Shown piece by piece: positions 12,179 through 24,190 of a stretch of DNA of 64,000 nt; the first letter of the stretch is position 1, and every line of letters starts with the position of its first letter. The notes under the pieces were generated by a model. That model was not told the origin of the DNA. It saw nothing but the letters and a program-made list of their open reading frames with translations, and did not search any database. The position numbers and the translations under genes were made by a program. Source of the DNA: Enterobacter sp. kpr-6 (lineage in GTDB: Bacteria > Pseudomonadota > Gammaproteobacteria > Enterobacterales > Enterobacteriaceae); contig NZ_FOYH01000001.1 in the NCBI RefSeq assembly GCF_900116015.1, positions 741,769 through 805,768 on the forward strand. The letters are read 5' to 3'.

Positions 12179-12985
12179 TTACAGATCAAACGCCGCCCAT
12201 ACCGGGGCGTGATCTGACGGTTTTTCCATTCCGCGAATATCGTAATCAATGCCGGTGGCGGTGCAGCGGGCGGCCAGCGGCGCGCTGGCCATCACCAGAT
12301 CGATACGCAGTCCACGGTTATCATCAAAGCCTTTCGAGCGGTAATCAAACCACGAGAACTGGTCATTCGCCTCCGGGTTAGCGTGACGGAAGGTATCCAC
12401 CAGCCCCCAGCCCTGTAAACGCGCCATCCACTCGCGCTCTTCCGGCAGGAACGAGCATTTGCCCGTACGCAGCCAGCGCTTGCGGCTGTCTTCACCAATA
12501 CCGATGTCCAGATCCGTCGGGCTGATGTTCACATCGCCCATGATCAGCACCGGGTTGTCTTTGTTCAGCTCGGTTTCAAGGAAGTCCTGCAAATCCTGGT
12601 AAAATTTGGCTTTGGCCGGGAATTTGGTCGGATGGTCTCGGCTTTCGCCCTGCGGGAAATAGCCATTGATAACGGTGATATTGCCAAGCGATGACGGGAT
12701 TTCCGCCATGATAATCCGGCGCTGAGCTTCGCTGTCATCCCCAGGGAAGCCGCGACGCACCATAACTGGCGTCTCTTTGGTCAACAGCGCCACGCCGTAG
12801 TGACTTTTCTGCCCGTGATAAAACACGTTGTAGCCAAGTTTTGCGACATCTTCGAGCGGGAACATATCGTCGTGAACTTTAGTTTCCTGCAAGCCAATCA
12901 CATCCGGCTGATGTTTTTCGATGATGGCTTCCAGTTGATGAGGGCGGGCGCGCAGGCCGTTGATATTAAAAGAGACAAATTTCAT
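12179..12985 (-). CDS. xthA: Exonuclease III (AP endonuclease)
   Basis: The product is 268 residues, the E. coli length. It cleaves DNA 5' to abasic sites and removes 3' blocking groups in base-excision repair. EEP-fold residues are visible: N7 in [10 protein letters not shown]34 in GLQETKV, the [13 protein letters not shown] motif and the terminal [12 protein letters not shown]. It is divergent from the ast operon and convergent with ynjH. Confidence 0.97.
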   Translation of the reverse strand: MKFVSFNINGLRARPHQLEAIIEKHQPDVIGLQETKVHDDMFPLEDVAKLGYNVFYHGQKSHYGVALLTKETPVMVRRGFPGDDSEAQRRIIMAEIPSSLGNITVINGYFPQGESRDHPTKFPAKAKFYQDLQDFLETELNKDNPVLIMGDVNISPTDLDIGIGEDSRKRWLRTGKCSFLPEEREWMARLQGWGLVDTFRHANPEANDQFSWFDYRSKGFDDNRGLRIDLVMASAPLAARCTATGIDYDIRGMEKPSDHAPVWAAFDL

Positions 12986-13224
12986 AGTCTGCCAGGAGTA
13001 ATGAATGGTGCAGCGATGTTATCAGAAAGTATCTCCCGCGCCGATGATTTATGCCGATGGCTGTCACAGCGCAAACCGATAAGCCGCGCTTTGCCCTGAA
13101 ACGGTGCGCACTGCCCTGAAAAAGCGCGTAAATGGCGGTGAAGTTCTGCTAAAGATCACAAATCCAGAATGATATTTTATGAGTGCATAAACTTTCTTGC
13201 CGATCGGCCCGCCATCTGACGCAC

Positions 13225-13270
13225 CCTTAAAATTATTCACTTAATATGCACTATTAGTGAATAACGCTGC
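13225..13270. promoter_or_regulatory. Possible ArgR/NtrC regulatory region of the ast operon
   Basis: A/T-rich half-sites ATTATTCAC and TAGTGAATAA occur about 60-100 bases upstream of the sigma-54-like promoter. They resemble halves of ARG boxes. In E. coli ast expression depends on NtrC and ArgR. The match is weak and the exact sites are inference. Confidence 0.3.
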
Positions 13271-13326
13271 TTTTTAAGTTATTGATTTTACGATCACCTC
13301 TCTCCGTTATGCATTTTTATCGCTGG

Positions 13327-13344
13327 CTGGCACGAACCGTGCAA
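13327..13344 (+). promoter_or_regulatory. Sigma-54-type promoter of astCADBE
   Basis: CTGGCACGAACCGTGCAA has the -24 GG and -12 GC dinucleotides at the required spacing (consensus TGGCAC-N5-TTGCA, one mismatch). It lies about 70 bases before astC. Nitrogen-limited, NtrC-dependent transcription of ast is established in enteric bacteria. Confidence 0.7.
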
Positions 13345-13415
13345 TCTACATTTACAGCGCAAAAGCCAAAACTATTAACATATATATAACTTTTCATTTA
13401 CCGGATGAGGTCGCT

Positions 13416-14632
13416 ATGTCCCAGTCAGTTACGCGTGAAAACTTTAATGAATGGATGGTGCCGGTTTACGCACCCGCCTCTTTTATTCCGGTGCGGGGCG
13501 AGGGTTCTCGCCTGTGGGATCAGCAGGGCAAAGAGTATGTCGATTTTGCGGGCGGCATTGCGGTAAACGCGCTGGGACATGCACATCCGGCCTTACGCGA
13601 AGCGTTAACCGAACAGGCGGGTAAATTCTGGCACACCGGCAACGGCTACACCAACGAGCCGGTGTTGCGGCTGGCGAAACGCCTGATTGATGCCACTTTT
13701 GCCGACCGCGTGTTCTTCTGTAACTCCGGGGCGGAAGCCAACGAAGCGGCGCTGAAACTGGCGCGTAAATACGCCCACGACCAGGCCGGCGCGCAGAAAA
13801 GCGGCATCGTGGCGTTTAAAAACGCATTTCATGGCCGCACGCTGTTTACCGTCAGCGCGGGCGGTCAGCCTGCCTATTCGCAGGATTTTGCGCCGCTGCC
13901 GCCGGAGATCCGCCACGCCACCTATAACGATCTCGCGTCTGCCCGCGAACTGATTAATGAAAATACCTGCGCGGTGATCGTCGAGCCGATGCAGGGCGAA
14001 GGCGGCGTGGTACCTGCCGATCGCGCTTTCCTGCAAGGGCTGCGCGAGCTGTGCGACAGCGTTGATGCGCTGCTGATTTTTGATGAAGTGCAAACCGGGG
14101 TCGGACGTACTGGCGAGCTGTACGCCTATCAGCATTACGGCGTCACGCCGGACGTGCTGACCACCGCCAAAGCGCTCGGCGGCGGCTTCCCGATTGGCGC
14201 GATGATCACCCGCGAAGCCTGCGCACAGGTGATGACCGTCGGTACCCATGGCACCACTTACGGCGGTAACCCGCTGGCGTCGGCGGTAGCCGGGGCGTTG
14301 CTGGATATTGTGAACACGCCTGCCGTACTGGACGGGGTGAAACAGCGCCATCAGTGGTTTACCGAGCAGTTAGCCGGGATCAACTCCCGTCTGGCGCTGT
14401 TCAAAGAGATCCGTGGCCTCGGGTTGCTGATTGGGGCGGAACTGACCGCAGAGCACGCCGGAAAAGCCAAAATGATCTCCCAGCTTGCCGCTGCCGAGGG
14501 CGTGATGGTGCTTATCGCCGGAGCCAGTGTGCTGCGTTTTGCCCCGGCGCTGAATATTAGCCAGCAAGAAGTGAGCGACGGGCTGACGCGTTTTGCCCGG
14601 GCCTGCGAGCGCTACCTGTCGGGAGAGACAGT

Positions 14633-14636
<4 letters not shown>
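13416..14636 (+). CDS. astC: Succinylornithine transaminase
   Basis: The product is 406 residues. It is a class III PLP aminotransferase that converts succinylornithine to succinylglutamate semialdehyde, the third step of the arginine succinyltransferase (AST) pathway. The PLP lysine is K252 in [28 protein letters not shown] and [15 protein letters not shown] are family hallmarks. ArgD-like activity is possible, but the operon context fixes it as AstC. It heads the operon and overlaps astA by four bases (ATGA). A GATGAGGTC sequence precedes the start. Confidence 0.96.
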
Positions 14637-17138
<2,502 letters not shown>

Positions 17139-17139
<1 letters not shown>

Positions 17140-18464
17140 TGAAAGCACGCGAAGTCAATTTTGACGGGCTGGTGGGGCTGACGCACCACTATGCCGGTCT
17201 CTCTTTTGGTAATGAGGCGTCCACGAAGCACCGCTTGCAGGTTTCGAACCCGCAGCTTGCGGCGAAGCAGGGGCTGCTGAAGATGAAAGCGCTGGCGGAC
17301 GCCGGGTTTGCCCAGGCGGTGATCCCGCCGCACGAGCGTCCGAATGTGCCGGTATTACGCCAGCTCGGATTTACCGGCAGCGATGAGCAGGTAGTTGAAA
17401 AAGCCGCCAGAACTGCGCCGGAACTGCTCAGCGCGGCGAGTTCCGCCTCGCCAATGTGGGTCGCCAATGCCGCCACGGTCTGCCCGTCGGCAGATGCGCT
17501 GGACGGCAAAGTGCATTTCACCGTGGCGAACCTGAACAACAAATTCCACCGCTCGACGGAAGCGCCGACGACCGAAGCCTTGCTGCGGGCGATTTTCCGC
17601 GATGCGGATCGTTTCGCCGTTCACGGTGCGCTGCCGCAGGTGGCACGCTTTGGCGATGAGGGTGCGGCGAACCATAACCGCTTCAGCCGCGAGCACGGCG
17701 AGCCGGGCGTGCAGCTTTTTGTCTATGGCCGTGAAGAAAACGGCCATGCCTCACCGGAGCGCTACCCGGCGCGACAAACACTTGAAGCGAGCCAGGCGGT
17801 GGCGCGCATCAACCAGGTCGATCCGGCGCGGGTGATTTTCGCCCAGCAAAACCCGACGGTAATCGACGAAGGGGTGTTTCATAACGACGTGATCGCGGTA
17901 TCGAACGGCACGCTGCTGTTTGCCCATGAGCGGGCGTTTGTTCAGCAGCGCGGACTGCTGGCAAAACTGGCGGAGCAGATCCCCGGCTTCCAGGCGATAG
18001 AAGTCCCGCAGGCGGTGGTGTCGGTGAAAGACGCGGTCAGCACCTATCTTTTTAACAGCCAGCTTCTGAGGCGTGATGACGGCAGCACGACGCTGGTGTT
18101 GCCGCTGGAGTGCCAGCAGCATCCGGGCGTCTGGCGTTATCTCAACGAACTGTTGGCACAACAGAATCCGGTTAACGATTTGCGGGTGTTTGACCTGCGC
18201 GAGAGTATGGCGAACGGCGGCGGCCCGGCCTGTCTGCGTCTGCGCGTTGTGTTAAACGATGACGAAGCGCAGGCGGTCAATCCGGCAGTGATGATGAATG
18301 ATGCGCTGTTCGCCACGCTTAACGACTGGGTCGATCGCTACTACCGCGACCGTCTGACGCAGGCCGATCTTGCCGATCCGCAGCTGTTGCGCGAAGGGCG
18401 TGAGGCGCTGGACAGACTGACACAGCTACTGGATCTGGGATCGGTCTATCCGTTCCAGCATTAA
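17139..18464 (+). CDS. astB: N-succinylarginine dihydrolase
   Basis: The product is 441 residues, slightly shorter than E. coli AstB at the C-terminus. It hydrolyses succinylarginine to succinylornithine, CO2 and two ammonia, the nitrogen-releasing second AST step. It belongs to the amidinotransferase/pentein fold. Conserved stretches include [44 protein letters not shown] and [19 protein letters not shown]; the last contains the expected catalytic cysteine. astE begins 9 bases downstream. Confidence 0.96.
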
Positions 18465-18473
18465 GGACAGGTC

Positions 18474-19439
18474 ATGGAGAACTTTCTGGCACTGACCCTG
18501 AGCGGGGCAACGCCGTTACACGCCTGCGGGCAGAACGGGAATTTTCGCTGGCACTGGCGGGGCGAGGGGCTTCTGGAGCTTATTCCGCACGAGGCCACCG
18601 AACGGGCGCTGGTGCTCTCGGCGGGCATTCACGGTAACGAAACCGCGCCGGTGGAACTGGTAGACGGGCTGCTTGCCCGGCTGATGCGTGGAGAAATCCC
18701 GTTGCGCTGGCGCGTGCTGATTATTCTGGGTAATCCGCCTGCGCTGCGCGAGGGCAAGCGTTACCGGCACAGCGACATGAACCGGATGTTTGGCGGGCGC
18801 TGGCAGCAGTTTGCGCACAGTGCAGAAACGCTGCGCGCGCAGCGGCTTGAGGAGGTGGTGGGGGAGTTCTTTTCGCCACAGGCCAGTGAGCGCTGGCATC
18901 TGGATCTGCATACCGCCATTCGCAGTTCGCACCACATTCGTTTTGGCGTGCTGCCGCAGCGTGACAAACCGTGGGAGGAGCCATTTCTGCGCTGGCTTGG
19001 TCACGCCGGGCTGGAAGCACTGGTGTTTCATCGCGCGCCCGGCGGCACTTTCACTCATTTCAGCGCGCAGAATTTTAACGCGCTGGCCTGTACCCTGGAG
19101 CTGGGGAAAGCGCTCCCGTTCGGACAAAACGATTTGCAGCAGTTTGCGACTACCGCGGAGGCACTGGGCGATCTCATCAGCGGGCAGGCGACGCCGGACG
19201 CAGGCGAGATGCCGCTCCGTTACCAGGTTGTGCAGCAACTGACCCGTCACAGCGATGCATTTGTGCTGCATATGGCAGACGATACGCTGAACTTCACGGT
19301 TTTCCCGGCGGGAACCTTACTGGCGCAGGAAGGGGAGACACGCTATTTTGCGCAACATGAGGTGGAATATGTTTTATTTCCTAATCCCAATGTGGCCCCC
19401 GGTTTGCGGGCTGGTTTAATGTTGACGCGCTGCAAATAA
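18474..19439 (+). CDS. astE: Succinylglutamate desuccinylase
   Basis: The product is 321 residues. It is a zinc carboxypeptidase-like hydrolase releasing glutamate and succinate, the last AST step. The zinc motif [13 protein letters not shown] gives H and E ligands, with a later histidine in [24 protein letters not shown] holds the expected catalytic glutamate. An AGGACAGGTC sequence precedes the start. The pathway is complete in this window, so arginine can serve as a nitrogen source. Confidence 0.95.
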   Translation: MENFLALTLSGATPLHACGQNGNFRWHWRGEGLLELIPHEATERALVLSAGIHGNETAPVELVDGLLARLMRGEIPLRWRVLIILGNPPALREGKRYRHSDMNRMFGGRWQQFAHSAETLRAQRLEEVVGEFFSPQASERWHLDLHTAIRSSHHIRFGVLPQRDKPWEEPFLRWLGHAGLEALVFHRAPGGTFTHFSAQNFNALACTLELGKALPFGQNDLQQFATTAEALGDLISGQATPDAGEMPLRYQVVQQLTRHSDAFVLHMADDTLNFTVFPAGTLLAQEGETRYFAQHEVEYVLFPNPNVAPGLRAGLMLTRCK

Positions 19440-19784
19440 ATATCTGGCTGTTTATTCCCGACGGGAATGAGCAGCTCTTTATTTATTGCTAAGCACGTTA
19501 TGCGTGAGTTCCGGAAAAATCTTAAGTAATTGCTTTATTATTAGGCATAAATACGCTACTCTTCTTCACATTCCCTTCTAAATCAATCAATTGTATATTT
19601 CTGTTTCAACTCTCCACGCTTTATCCTTATTTCCTTCATAATTGCCGATAATTTGTTTTTTACACTTTCAATGCTTTACTGTTGCTCTGATTATTTGACG
19701 AAAAACCCCGTAAAGTGAACATCGTCAACACGGCAAATAGCGAAAGACACGCCGTAAAAAATAACTGAAAGAAGGAAGACCATT
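19440..19784. other. Intergenic region astE-spy
   Basis: This 345-base gap is A/T-rich with no credible ORF. A short hairpin ATTCCC-GAC-GGGAAT (19454-19468), without a clean T run, may mark the end of the ast transcript. The right end must hold the spy promoter; E. coli spy is activated by CpxR and BaeR. A GTAAA half-site occurs near 19710, but I could not find a convincing pair. Confidence 0.4.
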
Positions 19785-20267
19785 ATGCGTAAATTAACTG
19801 CCCTGTTTGTTGCTTCTACCCTGGCACTGGGTGCCGCTAACCTGGCACACGCAGTGGATACCACCGCCGCTCCCGCTGATGGCAAAGCGATGATGCACCA
19901 TAAAGGCAAGCCAGGTATGCATCACGACATGATGTTTAAAGATCTCAACCTGACCGATGCGCAAAAACAGCAGGTGCGCGAAATCATGAAAAGCCAGCGC
20001 GACCAGATGAAACGCCCGTCGCTTGAAGAACGCCGCGCGGCGCACGACATTATCGCCAGCGATACCTTCGATAAAGCGAAAGCCGAAGCGCAAATTGAGA
20101 AAATGCAGGCGCAGCACAAAGACCGTATGCTGGCGCACATGGAAACCCAGAACAAAATTTACAACATTTTAACGCCGGAACAGAAAAAGCAATTCAATGC
20201 CAATTTTGAGAAGCGTCTGACAGAACGTCACGCGCCGGAAGGTAAAATGCCTGAATCCGCCGAATAA
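19785..20267 (+). CDS. spy: Periplasmic ATP-independent chaperone Spy
   Basis: The product is 160 residues. A 23-residue Sec signal (MRKLTALFVASTLALGAANLAHA) is followed by a highly charged helical protein. The two LTxxQ-type repeats of the CpxP/Spy family are visible as LTDAQKQQVREI and LTPEQKKQFNANF. Spy forms a cradle dimer that protects proteins from aggregation in the periplasm. An AAGAAGGAAGACC ribosome-binding stretch precedes the start and a strong terminator follows. Confidence 0.96.
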   Translation: MRKLTALFVASTLALGAANLAHAVDTTAAPADGKAMMHHKGKPGMHHDMMFKDLNLTDAQKQQVREIMKSQRDQMKRPSLEERRAAHDIIASDTFDKAKAEAQIEKMQAQHKDRMLAHMETQNKIYNILTPEQKKQFNANFEKRLTERHAPEGKMPESAE

Positions 20268-20287
20268 CAGGGCGAACTGAACGAAGA

Positions 20288-20342
20288 CCGCCGGTCTTGC
20301 CCATAAAAGCATTGTGCTGTGGGCAAGTCCGGCGGTTTTTTC
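20288..20342 (+). terminator. Rho-independent terminator of spy
   Basis: A long stem pairs CCGCCGGTCTTGCCCA with TGGGCAAGTCCGGCGG (one mismatch) and is followed by a run of T. It begins about 20 bases after the spy stop. Confidence 0.88.
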
Positions 20343-20573
20343 TTATCTCCCCCTTGTCAGCGGCACCGGACAAGGTATGCTCCTGCTGAATGTATCGCGT
20401 AAAATTGCCTCTGTTTCATAACGTTAAAAAAATATCGTAAGCAGCCCGGTCATCGCTAAGGCAACGGACCCCTGCTGCCGATAACCTACAGTGGCCGATA
20501 AACGATAACAAACATAATGCTGCTCTTTTAAGCGGTGGCACAGACGCGCGTTGCGTGTCATTCAGGAGTGATG

Positions 20574-21131
20574 ATGGAATATTTTGATATCCGCAAAATG
20601 GCGGTCAATCTGTGGCGAAACGGCGCGGGCGAAACCCGTGAGATCTGTTGTTTTCCGTCGGCGACCCGTGATTTTAACTGGCGCGCCAGTATTGCCTCCC
20701 TTGCCAGCAACGGTGATTTCCCGCAGTTTCCCGGCGTTGATCGCACCATTACTCTGATCGAGGGCGGTGAAGTGACGCTGGATGGCGGCAACGCGTTTTG
20801 TCATACCTTAAAACGGCTGCAACCTTTTGCGTTTGCAGGTGAGCAGCCGGTCAAAGCGCAGTTGTCTGACGGGCAGATGTCGATGGATTTCAACATCATG
20901 ACCCGCCGCGATCGCTGCCGCGCCAAAGTGCGCGTCGCCGACCGCACCTTTACGACGTTTGGCTCGCGGGGTGGGGTAATTTTTGTGTTAAGCGGTGCGT
21001 GGCAACTGGGCGACAAGTTGTTGACCGAAGATCAGGGCGCATGCTGGCAGGATGGCCGCCATACGCTGCGCCTGCTGCAACCCGAAGGACAACTGTTGTT
21101 CAGTGAGATCACTTGGCTACCCGGTCATTGA
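20574..21131 (+). CDS. ves: Ves family protein (HutD/Ves cupin)
   Basis: The product is 185 residues. It matches E. coli Ves, a cold- and stress-related protein of the HutD/Ves cupin-like family whose biochemical role is unclear. Characteristic stretches are [24 protein letters not shown] and [19 protein letters not shown]. The frame opens at 20535, but ATG 20574 lies 5 bases after AGGAG and matches the family start MEYFDIRKM. Its last 7 bases overlap the convergent cho 3' end. Confidence 0.92.
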   Translation: MEYFDIRKMAVNLWRNGAGETREICCFPSATRDFNWRASIASLASNGDFPQFPGVDRTITLIEGGEVTLDGGNAFCHTLKRLQPFAFAGEQPVKAQLSDGQMSMDFNIMTRRDRCRAKVRVADRTFTTFGSRGGVIFVLSGAWQLGDKLLTEDQGACWQDGRHTLRLLQPEGQLLFSEITWLPGH

Positions 21132-22000
21132 CCGGGTTTTGGCAAAACGGTGATATCGAATTTGCCCGCCATCAGAGGCTTACACAGGATTTTGTAGCCA
21201 TCGTGATCGAACCCGGCCTGGGTACGCAGCAGGGCGGGCGCTTCATCCAGCGATTCCACCGAACCCAGCCACAGCCAGTTATGAATGATGTGGTACTGCG
21301 TCATCTCCCCGAAACTTTCCTTCAGACTGATAGGACCGTTCCACGGCCAGCAGACGAGCTGCATGCGATCCATGGCCTCGCGCAGGCGCGCGTCGTGCGC
21401 TTCTTTGCTCTCTTTGCCACAGCATGCGCCCGCACAGCGGTTTAACGCCGAGCGAAAACAGGCGCGTCCTCGCGTGACCGATTCCAGCCCCAGCAGGCCA
21501 TAACAGAGCTTGTGCTCATCAGCGATGGTTTGCAGGGTTTGCAGCGCCGCCCGCCGGTTGGCGAACAGTCCGTACAGCCCCGACTGACTGGAAAAATCCA
21601 CCTCTTTGGCGTACACCACCTGCGGTTTGTCGTCGCCAAACAAGAGCGAGCAAAGCTGGCGATTGCGGCGCAGGCGTTTATTGAAGAGCGGCTGTTGCTC
21701 TTTAATCAGTTGCGCTTCGAGCAGCAGCGCGCCGAGTTCTCCGGCGGTACAAATCCAGGTGATGCGCCGCGACTGGCGCAGCATGGAGGCTTCATCCGGG
21801 GTACGCAAATGCGACAGAACACGGCTGCGAATGTTGACGCTTTTACCGATGTAAAGCGGCATGGCTTCGCTGTCGCCGTGAAAGAAATAGACGCCGGGAT
21901 GCTTGGGTAAGGCTTCAAGCCACGGCCGCAGATGTTCGGGATATTCATAGATTGCCGCCGCTTCAAAATGTAAACGCGGGGCTGATTGACGCCTGACCAC
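21125..22000 (-). CDS. cho: UvrC-homologous excinuclease Cho
   Basis: The product is 291 residues, about half a UvrC. It makes the 3' incision in UvrB-marked DNA lesions. An N-terminal GIY-YIG nuclease domain is visible ([25 protein letters not shown]), followed by a cysteine-containing region ([21 protein letters not shown]). The UvrC C-terminal nuclease and HhH domains are lacking, as expected for Cho. A LexA-like box lies 16 bases upstream of the start. The 3' end overlaps ves by 7 bases in convergent orientation. Confidence 0.95.
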   Translation of the reverse strand: MVRRQSAPRLHFEAAAIYEYPEHLRPWLEALPKHPGVYFFHGDSEAMPLYIGKSVNIRSRVLSHLRTPDEASMLRQSRRITWICTAGELGALLLEAQLIKEQQPLFNKRLRRNRQLCSLLFGDDKPQVVYAKEVDFSSQSGLYGLFANRRAALQTLQTIADEHKLCYGLLGLESVTRGRACFRSALNRCAGACCGKESKEAHDARLREAMDRMQLVCWPWNGPISLKESFGEMTQYHIIHNWLWLGSVESLDEAPALLRTQAGFDHDGYKILCKPLMAGKFDITVLPKPGQ

Positions 22001-22015
22001 AACTCACTCCTGATA

Positions 22016-22031
22016 CTGTTCACTTATCCAG
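22016..22031 (-). promoter_or_regulatory. LexA (SOS) box upstream of cho
   Basis: On the minus strand CTGGATAAGTGAACAG fits CTGT-N8-ACAG with one mismatch, inside a wider imperfect palindrome TGATACTG...CCAGTGTATCA. E. coli cho is a known SOS gene. Confidence 0.75.
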
Positions 22032-22081
22032 TGTATCAGGCAATGCGTGGCGAAAAAAGAGGCGATGTGCGGGAGGAAGAA

Positions 22082-22108
22082 TGCCGGATAGCGCGGTGCC
22101 ACCCGGCA
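22082..22108. repeat. REP-like palindrome between cho and nadE
   Basis: TGCCGGATAGCGCGGTGCC followed by ACCCGGCA resembles an enterobacterial REP (Y-type) unit with the TGCCGGAT head and CCCGGCA tail. It lies just beyond the nadE stop and may stabilise that transcript. Confidence 0.6.
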
Positions 22109-22120
22109 GGGAGAGATAAA

Positions 22121-22948
22121 TCAGTGTTTCCAGAAATCGTCGAAAACAGTGATCGGCGGACGGCGTTTGTGCTCGGTCTTCAGATACCAGCCTTCGATAA
22201 TGCGGGCGGTGCCTTCGTCAAGCGGCTTGCCTTCCAGATAATCATCAATGTTTTCATAGGTAACGCCGAGGGCCGCTTCATCGGGCAGAGAAGGGCGATC
22301 GTCTTCCAGATCCGCCGTTGGCGCTTTCTTCCACAGATGCTCCGGGCAGTTTAAGTGCGCTAATAGCTGCTTGCCCTGACGCTTGTTCAGACGGAACAGC
22401 GGGTTGATATCGGTGCCGCCGTCGCCGTATTTGGTATAGAAGCCGGTGACCGCTTCTGCCGCATGATCAGTGCCGACTACCACGCCTTTGCTCATCCCCG
22501 CGATGCTGTACTGCGCTTTCATACGCTCGCGCGCCTTTTCATTACCACGGATAAAATCGCTAAGTTCAATTCCGGCATCACGCAGTGCCTGCTCGCTGGC
22601 CAGTACGGATGATTTGATATTGACGGTCAGCACCTGATCGGGCTGGATAAAACCGATGGCGTCCTGGCAGTCTTTCTCATCGGCCTGCACGCCGTAGGGC
22701 AGGCGCACGGCAATAAACTGGTAGCTGTCATCTTTGGTTTCGTCGCGCAGTTCGCTAATCGCCAGCTGGCACAATTTACCGGCAAGGGTGGAATCCTGGC
22801 CGCCGCTGATGCCCAGCACCAGGGATTTCAGAAAAGGATGCGCGGTGAGGTAGGCTTTTAAAAAATCCACGCTGCGGCGGACTTCTTCCTCTGGATTAAT
22901 GGTCGGTTTTACGCCCAGCGCCTGAATAATCTCTTGTTGTAGCGTCAT
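22121..22948 (-). CDS. nadE: NH3-dependent NAD synthetase
   Basis: The product is 275 residues, the ammonia-dependent short form with no glutaminase domain. It amidates nicotinate adenine dinucleotide to NAD using ATP. The PP-loop SGGQDS is at residues 48-53. Later motifs [26 protein letters not shown] and [22 protein letters not shown] are typical. It works in the same pathway as pncA elsewhere in this window. osmE is divergent across about 250 bases. Confidence 0.97.
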   Translation of the reverse strand: MTLQQEIIQALGVKPTINPEEEVRRSVDFLKAYLTAHPFLKSLVLGISGGQDSTLAGKLCQLAISELRDETKDDSYQFIAVRLPYGVQADEKDCQDAIGFIQPDQVLTVNIKSSVLASEQALRDAGIELSDFIRGNEKARERMKAQYSIAGMSKGVVVGTDHAAEAVTGFYTKYGDGGTDINPLFRLNKRQGKQLLAHLNCPEHLWKKAPTADLEDDRPSLPDEAALGVTYENIDDYLEGKPLDEGTARIIEGWYLKTEHKRRPPITVFDDFWKH

Positions 22949-23201
22949 GAAAACACCCTCTGTCAGTTAACCTGTCGGGCAGGTGTGAAGTTGTGATTTA
23001 CTAAAACTAACCCTTTGTGGCTAAAACGACAAGGCGAGGCATTTCGGATGCGGCAAATTGCGCCGTTTCAGCAGCATCTGTCAGTTTTATTAGATTTTTC
23101 CGAAAGATATGCCATCTCTTTTTCAAAGTTGAAAAAAGTTATTTTATATTCCAGGCTTAGTTAACGCGCTGATACAACAGCGGATAACAAGAGGAAGGAT
23201 T

Positions 23202-23543
23202 ATGAATATGAAACTCGCAGGAATTATGGGTGCAGCGGCGGTAATGACTATGCTGGCGGGTTGTACCGCATACGATCGTACCAAAGATCAGGTGGCGACC
23301 CCGGTTGTTAAAGACGTGAAAAAAGGCATGAGCCGTGCGCAGGTTATGCAGGTTGCCGGCAAGCCCTCCTCTGAAGTCTCAATGATCCATGCACGTGGTA
23401 CGTGCCAGACCTATATCCTGGGTCAACGTAATGGTAAAACAGAGACTTACTTCGTGGCGCTGGATGACACCGGCCACGTGATCAATTCGGGTTACCAGAC
23501 GTGTGCGGAATACGATACCGATCCGCAGGCTCCTAAAGCCTAA
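23202..23543 (+). CDS. osmE: Osmotically inducible lipoprotein OsmE
   Basis: The product is 113 residues. A lipoprotein signal ends in MLAGC, giving lipid-modified C21. The mature part has the BamE/SmpA-like fold segment [19 protein letters not shown] and paired cysteines in ARGTCQTY and YQTCAEY. In E. coli it is induced by osmotic stress and in stationary phase through RpoS. An AAGAGGAAGG ribosome-binding site precedes the start and a terminator follows. Confidence 0.95.
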   Translation: MNMKLAGIMGAAAVMTMLAGCTAYDRTKDQVATPVVKDVKKGMSRAQVMQVAGKPSSEVSMIHARGTCQTYILGQRNGKTETYFVALDDTGHVINSGYQTCAEYDTDPQAPKA

Positions 23544-23570
23544 TCCCGTTTAGCTAACGCTTAAAAAGAT

Positions 23571-23597
23571 ACCGGCCTTTGTGCCGGTTTCTTTTTG
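23571..23597 (+). terminator. Rho-independent terminator of osmE
   Basis: ACCGGC-CTTTGT-GCCGGT hairpin followed by TTTCTTTTTG, about 28 bases after the osmE stop. Confidence 0.82.
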
Positions 23598-23609
23598 TCT
23601 GAATACTTA

Positions 23610-23660
23610 TTTCTTCTTGCGAATTATTCACTGAAATGTGAAGGCAATCATCCTGACAGG
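23610..23660 (+). promoter_or_regulatory. Candidate NagC and CRP sites of the chb operon
   Basis: TTTCTTCTTGCGAATTATTC (from about 23611) resembles a NagC operator, and TGTGAAGGCAATCATC (23638-23653) resembles a degraded CRP site. In E. coli chb is controlled by NagC, CRP and ChbR. The matches are approximate. Confidence 0.35.
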
Positions 23661-23793
23661 TCAACCACAGACAATTTAGGTTTGTGACGCGTTATCCCCA
23701 CCATGCCCGATGCCGTATACTCCCCTCAACCAGAAACAAAAGTAATTCTCTGTTAATGGGCTAACTCGATCGTCCAAACAAAGGAAGGTTGTG

Positions 23794-24111
23794 ATGGAAA
23801 AGAAACATATCTACCTGTTCTGTTCAGCGGGCATGTCTACGTCGCTGCTGGTCACGAAAATGCGCGCGCAAGCGGAAAAGTATGAAGTGCCTGTGGTCAT
23901 TGATGCATTTCCTGAAACGCTGGCCGCTGAGAAAGGGCCTGACGCTGACGTTATTCTGTTAGGGCCGCAAATTGCCTATATGCTGCCGGAAATTCAGCGT
24001 CTGTTACCCAATAAACCTGTTGAAGTTATCGATACCCTTCATTACGGCAAAATTGATGGTCTGGCCGTACTTAAAAGTGCTGTGGCCGCCATTAAAAAAG
24101 CAGCCAGTTAA
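23794..24111 (+). CDS. chbB: PTS chitobiose-specific EIIB component
   Basis: The product is 105 residues. It carries phosphate from EIIA to the incoming N,N'-diacetylchitobiose. The phosphorylated cysteine is C10 in [15 protein letters not shown], the lactose/chitobiose EIIB signature. ATG 23794 follows AAGGAAGG by 5 bases; the GTG three bases before is less likely. It is the first gene of chbBCARFG. The gap to chbC contains a ChiX pairing site and a hairpin. Confidence 0.96.
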   Translation: MEKKHIYLFCSAGMSTSLLVTKMRAQAEKYEVPVVIDAFPETLAAEKGPDADVILLGPQIAYMLPEIQRLLPNKPVEVIDTLHYGKIDGLAVLKSAVAAIKKAAS

Positions 24112-24123
24112 TTTTTTATTTTT

Positions 24124-24135
24124 CCCGTCAAAGAG
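24124..24135 (+). promoter_or_regulatory. ChiX sRNA pairing site (chbBC trap)
   Basis: CCCGTCAAAGAG in the chbB-chbC spacer is perfectly complementary to the CUCUUUGACGGG seed of E. coli ChiX. In E. coli the chbBC intergenic RNA pairs with ChiX and acts as a decoy that relieves repression of the chitoporin gene chiP. The seed is recalled from E. coli; the sRNA gene itself is not in this window. Confidence 0.7.
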
Positions 24136-24151
24136 TCATTTCATCTATTCC

Positions 24152-24172
24152 GCCGCAGCGCTCCGCTGCGGC
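24152..24172 (+). other. Intercistronic hairpin chbB-chbC
   Basis: A perfect 9-bp stem GCCGCAGCG/CGCTGCGGC with a CTC loop lies 19 bases before the chbC start. With no T run it is more likely an RNA-stabilising or processing element than a terminator. Confidence 0.7.
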
Positions 24173-24190
24173 ATTTAAGGATAATTTTTT

